Assembly (NCBI GenBank): GCA_963855995.1
Contig: OY979718.1
Location: 47,589,559 to 47,653,558, forward strand
DNA length: 64,000 nucleotides
Reading direction: 5' to 3'
Source: Muricea muricata
Taxonomy: Eukaryota > Cnidaria > Anthozoa > Malacalcyonacea > Plexauridae
Positions 12,125 to 24,223 of this stretch are shown here, piece after piece (position 1 is the first letter of the stretch; each line of letters opens with the position of its first letter). The translations under genes and the position numbers were made by a program. Under the pieces are notes generated by a model. That model did no database searches. It was not told where the DNA came from and saw only the letters and a list, made by a program, of their open reading frames with translations.

Positions 12125-13245
12125 GAAAAAAAACTGTAGTATTTTAATGAACCGCCAGTTTCTGCAAGCTAGACTGTTTGAATGTATACGTTAGGAAGTT
12201 CTAGAAAAAAACAGATCAGAGTGTTGTTACACGTAGTCTCTGTATGATACAACTTCATGTCATTTGCATAGCTTTGTATAATAGCAATATTTTAGTCAAA
12301 CTATGTGGCATGGGTACAAAAAGCATGTAGTAAATAATTCATTATAGCTTTAATTTGTCTGAATTTATTGATGTCACAGTGGAACCCCGCTATACGACTA
12401 CCTCGTTAATACGACCACCTCGTTGTTACGGCCATCTTTTTTTGTCCCGGCAAAATGTCAATAAACTTCCTAATAGTTACCCCGTTAACACGACCACCTC
12501 GTTAATACGACCAACGACTACTTTTTGATGATTTCGTTAATGCGTTAATAACGACAACTCGTTAATAACGATGTAATCATTCAGTAATCAATAATACCTC
12601 GATATTTTTTTAAAAGTATTCGTTTCGAAATCGATACTGCCGGTACCTCCCAACACTAATATTTTCCGTATTTACTAATTTCAAGATGCTCTTTTTAACT
12701 CTAGTGACAAATTTTGCCTAGATGAAAATTTAGTTTCATGGGAACTGTCTATTTGTTCATGTCTGTCGAACTCGCATTTTTGACGGTTGAAAGCGCATGC
12801 AATGTGGGGTAACGGGGTAAGATATTCGCATAAATAGATGATATATGCTTTTATACATATTTTGGGAACATAATAACTGCATTTGAACGAAGATTATGTT
12901 AATTAAGAGTTGTCCAAACGTCCACTGAAGAGTAGTTATGCATGTACAGTACTCGCACAAAAAACACAGCATCTATTTCACTATCTGAAATGATGTTACC
13001 AGGAATGGACGTCTCGAGAAAAGACCCTTTAATGGCGTTAATAGTGTAGCTCGTCGAAACGTCGAGTTCTTTGTACATCGTATCAGGTAGTGAAATATCC
13101 TGTTTTGCTGTACTGCACTACAAACACGGTCAAAGCTACTTCGCGATATGTGTATTTTAATGCCGAATAGTGGCAGTTTGACCAGGCTGAATATTACCCT
13201 TGCTAGAATACTATTTTTTTAAAAAATTAACGTAATTCAAAATGT
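12125..13245. other. NDFIP 3' UTR and tail-to-tail intergenic region
   Basis: The first 240 bases are the likely NDFIP 3' UTR. A transposon-end repeat follows at about 12381-12600. From 12600 to 13245 I see no gene, only AT-rich sequence up to the stop codon of the converging creatinase gene. Confidence 0.5.
12381..12600. mobile_element. Tigger/pogo-like terminal repeat fragment
   Basis: Begins CAGTGGAACCCCGCTATACG and then repeats ACCTCGTTAATACGACCA-like blocks four or more times. This is the style of the terminal regions of Tigger/pogo elements in many animals. Only one end is recognisable and no transposase is present. Confidence 0.5.
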
Positions 13246-14950
13246 TTAATTTTTCACAATATTATGTTCAGGTCCGAAAGGAAACTTCGTGATATTTTCG
13301 CTGCCATCTTCGTGTACAATCAAGACATCGTGCTCCCTATAACTACCCGCTCCAGGATCACCCTCAGGTATTGTAACCATTGGCTCCTTTGAAAGCACCA
13401 TATTTGGCTGCAAGACTGTCTCAACGTGCTCACGTAGCTCTAGCCCAGCCTCACGACCATAATAATGCGCGAGCACGCCCAATGAATGACCATACCCGAA
13501 CGTGCGATTTTTAAGAAGATCGTGTTCAAGATAAATCTCGTTCAGTTCGTTAGCGATGTCGCAACATTTTGCTCCAGGCTTTACTAGTCCCAGTCCTCGG
13601 CGATGTATTTTACAGTTTATTTCTCATGCTTCCATGTGACGATCGCTCGGTACGTGATCTAAAAATAATGTGCGCTCGAGTGCGGAGTGGTACCTTAAGA
13701 GAAAGTGGAATCGTCGTATGTCAAATAAGCTGCAGTCCTACACAAGATTAGTCGGGGAGTTTTTCAAGGAATTTTTAGGACCGCAAAACGATCAAATGAA
13801 ACTCAGTCTTTTTATGACTCAATCTTCTCACCAAATTTCACTTCACAAGAAAAACTACACATGATGGTACCAGGAGTCGCTCTTTTCTTTTCAAATGATA
13901 TATAACATAATATATAACCCCTGTCTTAACAAATTTTACGAGGCATCCATTTCAGACCCCCCCCCCCCCGCAGTTCACCTAAACTCGGATCTCTCTGTGT
14001 TAGCATTATACTATGTACATACGAAGTCGTTTCCGAGCGTTTTCACAACAGTCAAAATTAAAATTCTGATTGCATGAAGTTTTTAGTTTTTGTCCTTAGA
14101 CGAGGTTTATGCTGGTTTTCATTAAATTATGTCAACAAGTCGGGAGCTTTTTGAGATAGTTTGGATCGAAAACGACAGCATGTGCACGTAGCCTTATAAT
14201 AATGCGAGGCGATTGCCGGACGATCTATCCGTCTGTAGAAACACTGCTGTTGGTACTATTTTAGGTTCGGCGATAAATAATAATAAAGTATCACACCTAC
14301 TCTGCGGGCATTGGAAAGCAATTCATGACCATGATATCTCCTTTTTTTAACTGCCGACTCGTTGGTGAATTGTGATCTCCATCGGAATTAATGCCTGACT
14401 GTAACATTACCCAAGCTATAATGGTGCAAATATTAACACATTAACAGGCCAGAAGGATAGGAAGCTATAAATATGAATAATCACAGGAAACAGCTGGAAA
14501 TATTATATACGGTGTAGAAGAGTAAGAAGATCTACACTGAAAAAAGTAACCAAAAAAAGAAGAGATTGAAGAACTATTTAGTATTTACCACGATAAGAAA
14601 CTTCAATACTGGGAAAGATGACTGCAAAACGACTTCTAGATCGCCAAACGAGCACGCAATATATCCATTGTTTTTGCATAATAAGCCTCGCTTTCAGGTC
14701 TTGCAAAGGCGCACTTATCAGGTTTTACAGTAAGCCTTAGGCGGTTTTTCCCTGAGGCTATTGTCCTCACCACTACGCCTCGTAATAGACCACTTTGGCG
14801 GTTTTGACGCAAGTGGAAACACGTGCTCGCTAATTGGGAAACTCGGACAAACATGGCGGGACGTAAATATAAATAATACGCAAAATATGGAAATATTTCG
14901 CCCTTTTAACACATAAATTTACCATCGTTCTTTGCAAAACAAATATCAAA

Positions 14951-15075
14951 ATGGATAAAAAGTCACAAGAAGACAAATTCAAAGCTGTGAAACTGCCAGA
15001 GCTTAAGTTTTATTTACAAAATCGAGGTATCACTGCAAACAGTTATCTTAAGCTCCGACACGTAGCTATAGTATG
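14951..15075 (+). pseudogene. 5' end of SAP/YqaJ ORF, copy A (left of insertion)
   Basis: Starts MDKKSQEDKFKAVKLPELK and continues FYLQNRGITANSYLK, a leucine-patterned helix-turn-helix resembling a SAP DNA-binding motif. At 15075 the frame is cut by the 9.1 kb MULE-like element and resumes at 24224 after it. The undisturbed copy B (26212 leftward) shows the original continuation, which proves the interruption. Confidence 0.7.
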
Positions 15076-15212
15076 CGGTCACACTAAAGAATGCCCGGGA
15101 ATGCCCGGAGACATTTTTGAATGCCCGGGAATCGGCAAAGAATGCCCGGAGTAAAATCATGTTAGTTATAAGCGAATAAATCATTGTAAGAATACATATA
15201 TGACTCCTATAT
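15076..15212 (+). repeat. Left TIR of MULE-like element
   Basis: Contains four GAATGCCCGG blocks, then TAAAATCATGTTAGTTATAA and a tail ending TATATGACTCCTATA. It pairs with 24077-24223 with only small indels between the CCCGGG blocks. Confidence 0.85.
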
Positions 15213-16928
15213 CTGGTTTTTAATCATAACCTAACTTTAAATATAAATTCTGAATCTATGTTTAGTTATTCGATGAATGATTCAATGATGATGCAGTTAA
15301 ACTCTTACGTACTTGTACGTATCTCTCTAGGGCAGGAATGCCCGAGTGAGAGGAAAGAATGCCCGGAGCGAAATTATGTCAGAAAAAAAGCATTGTATGA
15401 AATAAACTTTCAATGTTTTCATTAAACTATGTTTACTTATTCGATGAAAAATCACAATTTATACAGAGTGAAATCTGTTTTACTGAGTATATGCATTTTC
15501 ACTGTAAAAACGTATATGTCTAGGATATGTCCAGGATACCGGAATACCCAAAACCCCTGGCCGGGCCTGATGTGTCTAGGTGTGAGAAGGCGCAGGAGGT
15601 GGGGAAAAATCACAGTAAAAATCATATCATTTTAAAGATTCGTTTATATTTTCTGATTGAAATTAAAATTGATTATATGTACAAATTGAAACGGTTTTAA
15701 TTGATAGAGATTATTGATGGAGAATATAGGTATTGACTTTAGGCACGCACTTAAAAGATACTAAATATAAAAGTTAATGTTTTGTCCTTGTTCGTATATT
15801 TCTGACTCTCTTTTTTTGTCCTGGTTTTCTCGCAATGCGTGGCGTTCTTGGTACACTAAGGCATCCGTCTGTCGAAATAATTTCTTTTTTCTTTGGAGGC
15901 AATCCGACCATAAACCTCCTGAACAATTGTTCTTTCTCTTCCTCCGTCTTCATCTTCCAATGCATATTTGAAACCTTGTGTTTTTTCATCCATGAGGCAA
16001 GTTCGTAGTTTCCTTCACCATATATCGCTCTTCTACAATCCGTTTGTTGCAACTTAACAATTCTATACAGTCTGTCAATCAAAGCAGGTAGCTTCATCGT
16101 GGTCCAGTTTGATGACAATTTGATGATGTGATTCATCGATTCGCAATAGTTATTTTTCCAGTCAATAGGAATCCATTTATTGTCTTGTCGTGCTCCTAAA
16201 ACATTGAAGCGGATTTTATTTGCCATTTTAATAAATTTCGCACATTCTCCTCTAAATGTCTGGTGCACAGAACTTGTACAGCGGAGGGGAAACATTGTTT
16301 AATAGCTTTTAAGAGCGCAGCTTCTTCGTCAGATCCAATCACAATTTTTGAGAGTTGGGTACCACCAATATCTTTGCTAAACTTACTTTGAAGATGGGAG
16401 AGAAATCTGTGGTACGTAGAATACAGACCATCCCAATGTAAGTATATGGCAGCTAAAAAGATTGGTGCATTGTCTTTGCCTTTTCTTACCAGATTGTTAT
16501 GTTGGTACACCAAAGTAGTCGCATAACATGCCCCAAGATTAAAAGTTCTATCTATCCCGAGAACACTTGGATGTCGCGCTGTAGGTGTACAAAACTGTTC
16601 GATGTCATGCAAATTGTCTTCCAAGTACAGTATTACGCAAGGTGGTTTTCCTTTGGTCTGAATAACTTCTTGTATGAAAGGATGGTCGTGAATTTCTGAC
16701 AAGAGAATTTGTATCTCATCTGCAATGTTTTGGTGGTGGTGTAATTTGTCATTATTTTTGTGTTTCTTATTGTTGTACCTTGCATTTTGCACTTGCTTCA
16801 AATCCCTGGGTCCACAATCTGATCCGTTAAGTACCATTTGCTCGTAAATATCCCTCGGTGCTAGTTCCACGTGCGTCTCAGTAATATGTTCTAACTTTCG
16901 TTTCACAGCACACTCTAAATTTCAAAGT

Positions 16929-17160
16929 GTTCAGGGAACACCAAATAGGTGTAAGTTTACACAATTTCGGTGTAAATTGGTTAATTACACTTGTCAGGTG
17001 TAAAATTAGATTGCCAGGTGTATTATTACACTTTTATTGTGTTACTCTAACACTTGTTTAGTGTAAAGCCGTATTTACACTAAATTGATGTAAATTCACA
17101 CCAAAAACCGGTAACTAAACACTATTTAAGTGTATTAATACACTTCTTTAGTGTAAAGAT
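16929..17160. repeat. Left subterminal GTGTAAATTTACAC-like array
   Basis: About ten irregular copies of GTGTAA or TTACAC, each nearly self-complementary, spaced 15-30 bp apart. They are probably transposase-binding sites of the 3.6 kb element. Confidence 0.7.
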
Positions 17161-20100
17161 GATTATGACAACTTTGTCTTTAAATTAGACTTCCACCTAT
17201 ACATATACTGTTATTTTCGGGGAGTTATTTATAAAGCCCACATGGATCTCTTATAAATAAGTTTGTCAAGTATCGAATCTGTGTCGTCGAGTTGTCTAGC
17301 TAGTTGCAGTTTGATAACTGTGGACTTGGGGGAATAAGATTTTATATTTACATATACCCGATTTGAAATGGAAAATATTTTCGTTCCGCAGATCAGAAAT
17401 ATACATGAAATACACGAAACACTCTCTTGTTCAAATATTAATCGATTACAAGCTTTCAGCTATCAGTCTGTATAGCCTTAAACGGGTAGACGAGAAAGGA
17501 CGCCAACAATGAAATACGAATCGACATATAGATTGACACACTAACTTATAAATAAATTGTTTGCAGGCAGAAGTGTGGAAAAAAACTTAAAGTTTCTTTG
17601 TAACCATTATAGGTTAATCTAGGGTGCAGCTTAGAATTACTGTCAGCTTTATAAGACAAGGTCGTGTGCCAGGGCTCTAAGGTCTACGTTTTCGAAAATT
17701 TCCTTTGTCACTGACTTTAGTCCGTCAATCTATATCACATGTAGTTTCATAATTCATAGCATCCTCTCTCGTTTATATTCTACCTTTTAAAGGCTACAGG
17801 TTGATAGTCCAGAGATTGCAATAAATTAATATTTCGAGAACGTTTCAAAAAGATTTTAAAATATGTTTGATCGTGGTTGCACATCTACAAGTAGATTTAT
17901 GTCCAGTTACTTCCGCAGATCAGTGGAAGAACTGCGCGCGCGAAGCTCACCGGGATAGCGTCACTTCAACACATATTTTGCAAATGTTATTTATATCGAT
18001 CGTTGGTTTTCTACAACAAAGAAAGACAGTATTTAACCAAAATAGACAATGGAATAACTCCGCATACATCACAAAAGACGGCATAAAACTCAGGTAAGCA
18101 TATTGTTCTGGTTTTTGTATTGATAACGCAAATTTAACGTGTAATATTTACTTCCTTCCATCGTTGATGTAAACACGTATTCCATTTTAAGATTAAATTA
18201 CTCGCATTTTATGATTTGAATTTCGCGCGATGGTATTTGTAAATAAATACATCCTCTATTTTCCTTGATACGTAGCATTTAGCTAGATTTTGTTAACCTG
18301 TGTTTGTTTATATCTTGTGTTTGGATCAATTGAAGTTGACTGATTGCCACTGATCATATTGTTGTGATGTGGCCATCAGGCCATTAAGGGATGAAGTAGA
18401 CTCAATAACTGATTTCCTAATATCTAATGAGGGAAATTTAACGGCCTTTACACAACTCCTACTTTGTCGTAATATTCATAATTTATTGACATACAGAATT
18501 ACTCTAGTGCTTGGACTGATTTTATTGTTCAAACTATTTTATTGGTATTCAAATTGTTTCATTGTAAAAATTATGCTCAGCTTTAATGCTCCAACTATCT
18601 TGTTCTCAGAAAAACACCACAATATTATTTTATATAACTTATTGTAATATATACAGTGTATTTGAATGTATCGGGTTGTTCAAGAAAAGATTTTCCCCAT
18701 CCCAGAACGTCTTGGTTTTAAATCCCCCCTTCACTTGGACATTCATAAAGCAATTTATTTTTGGTTCAAATTTACAAACAATTTGCCTGATAAATCTCTC
18801 CATACTGTAAACCCCTTGGACAAACTTACATCTATACATGCTAATATGCCTCACCCCTCCCTGGATGGCAAAAATTTCTTCCTTGCAGGAGATACCAGTA
18901 GAAAACTTCTCTGGAACAACCCATCTTAGCAGATTGCAATTAGGATTGCCCTTGATGAGCAAAATTATCTGGCATAAAAAATATGGCAAAATATAATATT
19001 TAGCACTGTTAAGTGTAAAAGTAAATAGTGTAAATGTTTCTGTTATGAATCCTTTAAAACACCAACCATGTTTTGCTTTACACTGCTTAATTTAGTTCAT
19101 TCCTGGCAGAAAAGGAATAACATTAACTCACAATAATCATAAAAGCTGTGACATCTTAATGTGGATGCAGGATTTATTTCGATTATTGCTGGAGAAGTCA
19201 AAAAGTTTAGAACTACATATAAATTTGGCTTAACTACACTTTGATGGCAGGGTATCTTGTGTGTGACAGTAAACCTTTATGCCACACTGTATTTTTCAAG
19301 GCTTTGTACACTGGATTTTTATATAATGGCAATTTGTCTGCAATTCTACTCATCAATACTTGAAAAAGTGCTACTTGTCAAACTATTAACCAAGCAATCT
19401 GTCAATGTAAAATGTAAACCTTTCTATTTTATTCTGTTTAGTATGAGATAATTGTGTAGGAAGAATGTTGACACTCCATTAATTTATCATCCGTTTTTAA
19501 ATTAAATGCACGAACATGCATTGAAGTGTAATTGCACAGAAGGGTGATTTATGATTACCCAATACATGTATTATTGTATTGAGTGCCTAAAGTCACATGA
19601 TTCTGTTATGCATAATATATAGCTATTAGATCATCTTGACAACATAATGTTACTTATCTTTTGCAGGCTTTGATACATAACTACCTGGAAACACCTTTGG
19701 TTAAACTTGGTTGCACGATTCCCAGCAAATGATGGAAGACCTGGTTAAACCTGTCTGAAGGAGTCAAAGCAAGTTGATGCGAGGCTAATTGAACAATTGG
19801 ATGCAAGATATTTTGATTTATAAAAAGTATTCAGCCTTGGAAAATATGGGGTTCCAGTAAGCAGTATTTGAACAGTTACTTGAAAATATATGTGACAATT
19901 TAGAGTATTTTAAACTCTACAGTAATTAGTAGATAGTCTGCAAATCAATTTGCTGCAGTTGGCCCCCAAAATTATAAGAATGGCAGAGAAAAGGCAGCTT
20001 GCTTTGGAAGAGGCAAAATATAGTATACAGTTTAAATATTTCTGCATGTAAGTGTTTTATTTAACCATATATTTCAATTATATATATTTTTAACATAGAG

Positions 20101-20164
20101 AAGTTGTTTGAATGTGAATGCTCCTAGATTAAATTAACTTGGCGTAAAAATATGCTCCAAGGTG

Positions 20165-20520
20165 TATATTCATACCACAAGTTTAACCCAAGTTGGTGAA
20201 ATTTCTGTGACTGTGACACCAACTTGGTGTACGGTTGCACCCCAGAGGTGTATGTTTACACCAGTGTGAATTTACACCTTTTTAGTGTTACAGGTATTAC
20301 ACCGACTTGGTGTGAAAATACACTCCTGGTGTATATTTACACTGCAAGTATAAATTTACACTTTTATGGTGTAAATATTGAGGCAAGCTACTTTACACCA
20401 ACTTGGTGTAAAAATACACTTACTAAAGTAAACTAACACTTACGAAAGTGTAAATTCACACTTTTTTTGGTGTAAAAACGGAGGCAAGAATTTACACCGA
20501 TTTTGGTGTTGGCACAACAC
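20165..20520. repeat. Right subterminal GTGTAAATTTACAC-like array
   Basis: Longer counterpart of the left array, with more than fifteen ACTTGGTGTAAAAATACAC-like motifs. It pairs in inverted orientation with 16929-17160. Confidence 0.7.
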
Positions 20521-21170
20521 TCGGAGATTTAGAGTGCACCTGATGTTCGCACATACGCATTGGTGGTTTTTTGCTGTTTCCATGAGGTACAGGCTCTTGG
20601 GAAAATGTACCGATGTACTCAACCACTGCCACACTCCTTAGAGCTCCCATGTCCGTTGGGCACTGAGTCAGCAAAGAGATTCGTCGTTTGTAATTCGGAT
20701 CCCTTTTTAACGAAATGTAGTAACGTTGAAATACTACAATTTCGTCAACTTCCGGTTGGGGCTCGATCACAACTCGCTTGCCTTTGACAAATTTAACGTA
20801 ATTTCCATCTTTTTTATCTACGTAATGTAATCTTTTACCCTCGCTTAATATGTAGTGATGGGTTTTGCACGATCCACTTCTAGACCAAGCTCCACAGTCA
20901 TCAACATAGCATGCCCGTTTTCCAACACCTTTACGAGTAAGATTGGTTTCATTTTCCAAAACGAATGCGACATTTTCTTTGACGCCTCCCGGCACGGATT
21001 TTCCTGATGGTTGTTGGGTAAGCATTAAGGCAAGGACTTCTTCTGGACTGAGAAATTTGTTCTCAATATTTAGCTTGATTGCCCCGAGAATAACGCAGTC
21101 CGACTTTCCTGTATTCGCACTGTTCGATTCCACATTACTGTTTTTTATACTTATTGATTCAACGTTACTG

Positions 21171-21390
21171 ATATTCGTACTGTTCAACTCCACGTTAGTG
21201 GTGTTCGCACTGTTCGATTCCACGTTACTGGCCATACTGTTCGATTCCACGTTACTGGTCGTACTGTTCAATTCAACGTCGCTGTTATTCGCACTGTTCG
21301 ATTCTACGTTACTGGCCGTACTGTTCAATTCAACGTTACTGGTCGTACTGTTCAATTCAACGTTACTGGTCGTACTGTTCAATTCAACGT
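21171..21390 (-). repeat. 27-bp coding minisatellite in the MULE-like gene
   Basis: On the minus strand, units of 27 nt (some variant) translate as VELNSTTSN or VESNSANNS repeats. The array stays in frame and makes a low-complexity Asn/Ser/Thr linker between the OTU-like and transposase parts. Its antisense strand is also open for about 200 codons, which is an artefact of the repeat. Confidence 0.75.
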
Positions 21391-24076
21391 CGCTGTTATT
21401 TGCACAGTTCAATTTGACGCTGGTATTTGTACCACTGTTTGATTCTACAGTAATGGATGGGTTACTTGATACTTCTTCGTTCCCTTTCCTGATCGGACTC
21501 AACGGAATATTTGGTAACGGCCCCATTTCGCACTATGCAATAAAAATATAAAAAATATAAGTCATGGCATTGGTATGAAATAATATATCTAAAAAGCTCG
21601 AGGACATCTTCGTTTATAAAGTTTATACCTGTCCAATTGAACAGACAGAAGAAAATTGTCAATTTCTTTTTTCAAAATTCGCGACTGTATTACATTATAA
21701 AAATTTACAAAATTAATTGTACCTTTTTCCTGGGAGAAGACGCATTCGTTTCATTTCCTATGTTCACTTCTGAGTTTCCACTTCCATCTAGATTTATCAT
21801 TTGTGCTGGCTTTGTACGCAATAAAGGAGTAAAATGATTAGGGGTCCATGTGCAACCGGTTCTAGGCAATGAGCAACTGGACCACATCACAAAAATAGGC
21901 GGCCTAGGCAAGCAATCTTTGTTCGGGTGGAATGTAGTGTGCAAGATGGAAACAGTTTTATCTAACATTCCGTTGACTGGTGGATATACAGATACAATCT
22001 TCGTTCGCAGTACCGAAGCTGCCGCATCTATTGTCCACGCTGATGAGAACTCTTTATCTTTAGCACAGTCACGGATTGCTACCGCGTAGTCAGGTGAAAC
22101 CAGTTTTATTCCCGTCTTCTGGTGCTTTTTTACATATAGATCTTCGTTGATCACCATCTCGATGCAAGTCCGAACCCTGAGCTCTGTTGACATCGATGTA
22201 TCCCCAGCAATAGCTGTCGACAAAGCGTGGAACAGACAATTTCCATCCGCAGGAACTGAAGCTGGTAAGCGAGTTAGCGGTCCACCTATATAAAGTGATC
22301 AGCAAACGGTTTCAAAAAACATCCATACACACCATCCCCATGCATGCAATAATTATTTTTCGCTTACATACAAGTTAACAAGATTTCGCTCTAGACATAC
22401 TAGCGAAGTAATCATCGTTGTAAGAGTTTCCTTGTCGAAACTGTCTTTTACTTTATTTGTCTGGCATAGTTTATACATACAAGATGATACAAGCTTGGAA
22501 ATGTGATTATCGTAACTTAAATGGATATCCATCCAGTGTTATACCCAAGTCTACTACACTATATTCAGGTCTAAGAACCTTTCCAATAAAAGAAGGTTCC
22601 GATTCTGATAGTAAAAGTCATGTAAACATAGTCTAAGAAAAAAATCCAAACTCTAACGATTACGTTAACCGAAACGTTAACGATTTTTTCGCGCATATGT
22701 ATACTAACGATTTCAAAGGAAAGTATTTAAAAACTTATACACTTATTTTAGAGGAACGTTTTAACAGTGAAAATGAGGTTTACAATTACAATTCTACAAT
22801 CCCGTAGGTGCATGGTTTGTACAGAGAAGCGATTTTCATCCACTTTTTTGTGTAAATACATCCATGACAGTTCATAGCAAAATATTGTAGAATTCTATTA
22901 TACGCATAAATATATATAGTGGGCACAATACAATAAATGTGAGAGAAATGAAACTTACCAAGTCGTTTTAAAATATCTCTGGCAACGAGATCTGGAGAGG
23001 ATCTTCCAAACAACAATTCCTCAGCTTTCCTTTGCGGGAGTGGTGTATTGCGCAAAAATATACGCTCCACTTTTGCCGCGGTTTCCAATGTTCCCAGCTT
23101 CGATGCATTTTCTAAGCGTTGTAAGGCTTGGTGGAAATCGAAACTGCCATTTTTATGCGTGCAGGAATGACACAGGTAATCTTCCGTTAGCCGATTTAAA
23201 ACAGTTAAATCTTTCAAGGAAAGACTATCACATTTCGCGTGGTGCCATGCATGACAACCTTCACAAAATACCAAATTATCGTTGCACTGCAGACCGCACG
23301 TGCCACATGGCCATTTGCGTCTGTTAACACGTGTAGACTTTCTCTGAGCCATTTTACTTTAACTAGTAAAGAATGAATCCCACGAATCGAAGCTTGTTGA
23401 TAGTTTGATAGCGCTGCACAGCTTGACTTGTATGACACAAACGTTTTATAAACTACCGCCTTTCTATATCTACTGTTGCATTGATCACCATATATGACGT
23501 ATGTTTGTGGGAATGTTTGATGACGTGTGGCATTACGCCATTAAGGCAAACACACTTTGTATCATGCAAATTATTACCGGTTGGGATTAGTGAAGCGATA
23601 TGTAATGAAGTGATTATTACATGTAGATTACTAGAAATATAAATTACTATAAAAGAAGTGATTTTTTATGGAATCAATAAGGAAAGCATGGAATGTACAT
23701 TTCATAAAATGCTTTTCCCCCTTACAACAAACATGATTCTGCTCCGGGTATTGCTTTCCGACACTCGCGACCATTCACACCCTAGACATACACGTTCTTA
23801 CAATTTCCCTCTAATGAAATCATAATTTTGCATGGAATAATAAACATAGTTAAGAAAAACCGAAAAACGGTGAGAGTTTACTTCATACAATGTTTTTTCT
23901 TTTACAACTATTACGTGATTTCGCTTCAGGCATTGTTTCCCGCCTCCCGGGCCTTTTCACGCCTAGACATATGCGTTTTTACAGTAAAACAGATTTCGTT
24001 CTGTAGAAATCGTGATTTTTCATTAAATAAGTATAAACATAGCTTAATGAAAGCATTGAAAGTTTATTTCATACAT

Positions 24077-24223
24077 ATATAGGAGTCATATATGTATTCT
24101 TACAATGATTTATTCGCTTATAACTAACATGATTTTACTCCGGGCATTCTTTCCCGACTCCCGGGCATTCCCGGGCATTCAAAAATGTCTCCGGGCATTC
24201 CCGGGCATTCTTTAGTATGACCC
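24077..24223 (-). repeat. Right TIR of MULE-like element
   Basis: Reverse complement of the left TIR, with one extra CCCGGGA-type block. It ends at TATGACCC next to the ATAGTATG target duplication. Confidence 0.85.

Larger units (their letters stand above)
16912..20535. mobile_element. 3.6 kb element nested in the transposase exon
   Basis: Ends ACTCTAAAT (16912) and ATTTAGAGT (20535) are inverted and flanked by GCAC on both sides (16908-16911, 20536-20539), a 4-bp target duplication. An alternative reading is CACTCTAAAT ends with a 2-bp CA duplication. Long subterminal regions consist of GTGTAAATTTACACC-like repeats. The interior has no transposase that I recognise; short plus-strand frames at 17867-18097 and 18666-18929 are unassigned. 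The 4-bp target fits Chapaev- or Sola-like elements, but the superfamily is undetermined. Confidence 0.8.
15774..23352 (-). pseudogene. PHD finger + OTU-like + MULE-type DDE transposase gene
   Basis: Transposase gene of the 9.1 kb element. Exon 1 (23352-22959) begins MAQRKSTRVNRR and holds a C4HC3 PHD finger (CGTCGLQC, HAWHHAKC, CHSC). Exon 2 (22285-21723) reads PADGNCLFHALSTAIAGDTS, the nucleophile motif of OTU-like cysteine proteases. Exon 3 starts at 21534, includes an Asn/Ser/Thr repeat, and is interrupted at 20535 by a 3.6 kb insertion. It resumes at 16907 with the MULE-type catalytic core: GIDRTFNLG (first Asp), GSDEEAALLKAIKQCFPSA (second Asp), LCTRH, and NYCESMNHIIK (Glu). Splice phases of exons 1-3 agree. 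A frameshift lies near 16240, and the halves flanking the insertion are out of frame even after clean removal, so this copy is dead. Vertnin-like host proteins have a similar OTU-like domain. Confidence 0.8.
15076..24223. mobile_element. 9.1 kb MULE-like transposon with 8-bp target duplication
   Basis: Left end CGGTCACACTAAAG and right end CTTTAGTATGACCC are inverted, followed inward on both sides by repeated GAATGCCCGGGA blocks and about 137 bp of near-identical TIR (15076-15212, 24077-24223). Weaker similarity extends several hundred bases further in. Flanks carry ATAGTATG on both sides (15068-15075, 24224-24231), and the uninterrupted sister sequence near 26090 has it once. The interior encodes the PHD/OTU/DDE gene on the minus strand. 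Removing the nested 3.6 kb insertion leaves about 5.5 kb. Confidence 0.85.

Noticed and set aside
13624..13626. Selenocysteine or other recoding at the creatinase TGA
   Set aside because: The aligned residue in bacterial creatinases is Trp, reached by one base change from TGG; a frameshift in another exon also points to decay.
16929..20520. Regularly spaced GTGTAAATTTACACC motifs as a CRISPR array
   Set aside because: Animal DNA, motif irregular and self-complementary, spacing uneven, and located at both ends of a transposon.
20943..21551. A 202-codon plus-strand frame rich in Phe, Asp, Ser and Leu
   Set aside because: It is the antisense of the in-frame Asn/Ser repeat of the transposase gene, whose minus-strand frame has flanking splice sites and domains.
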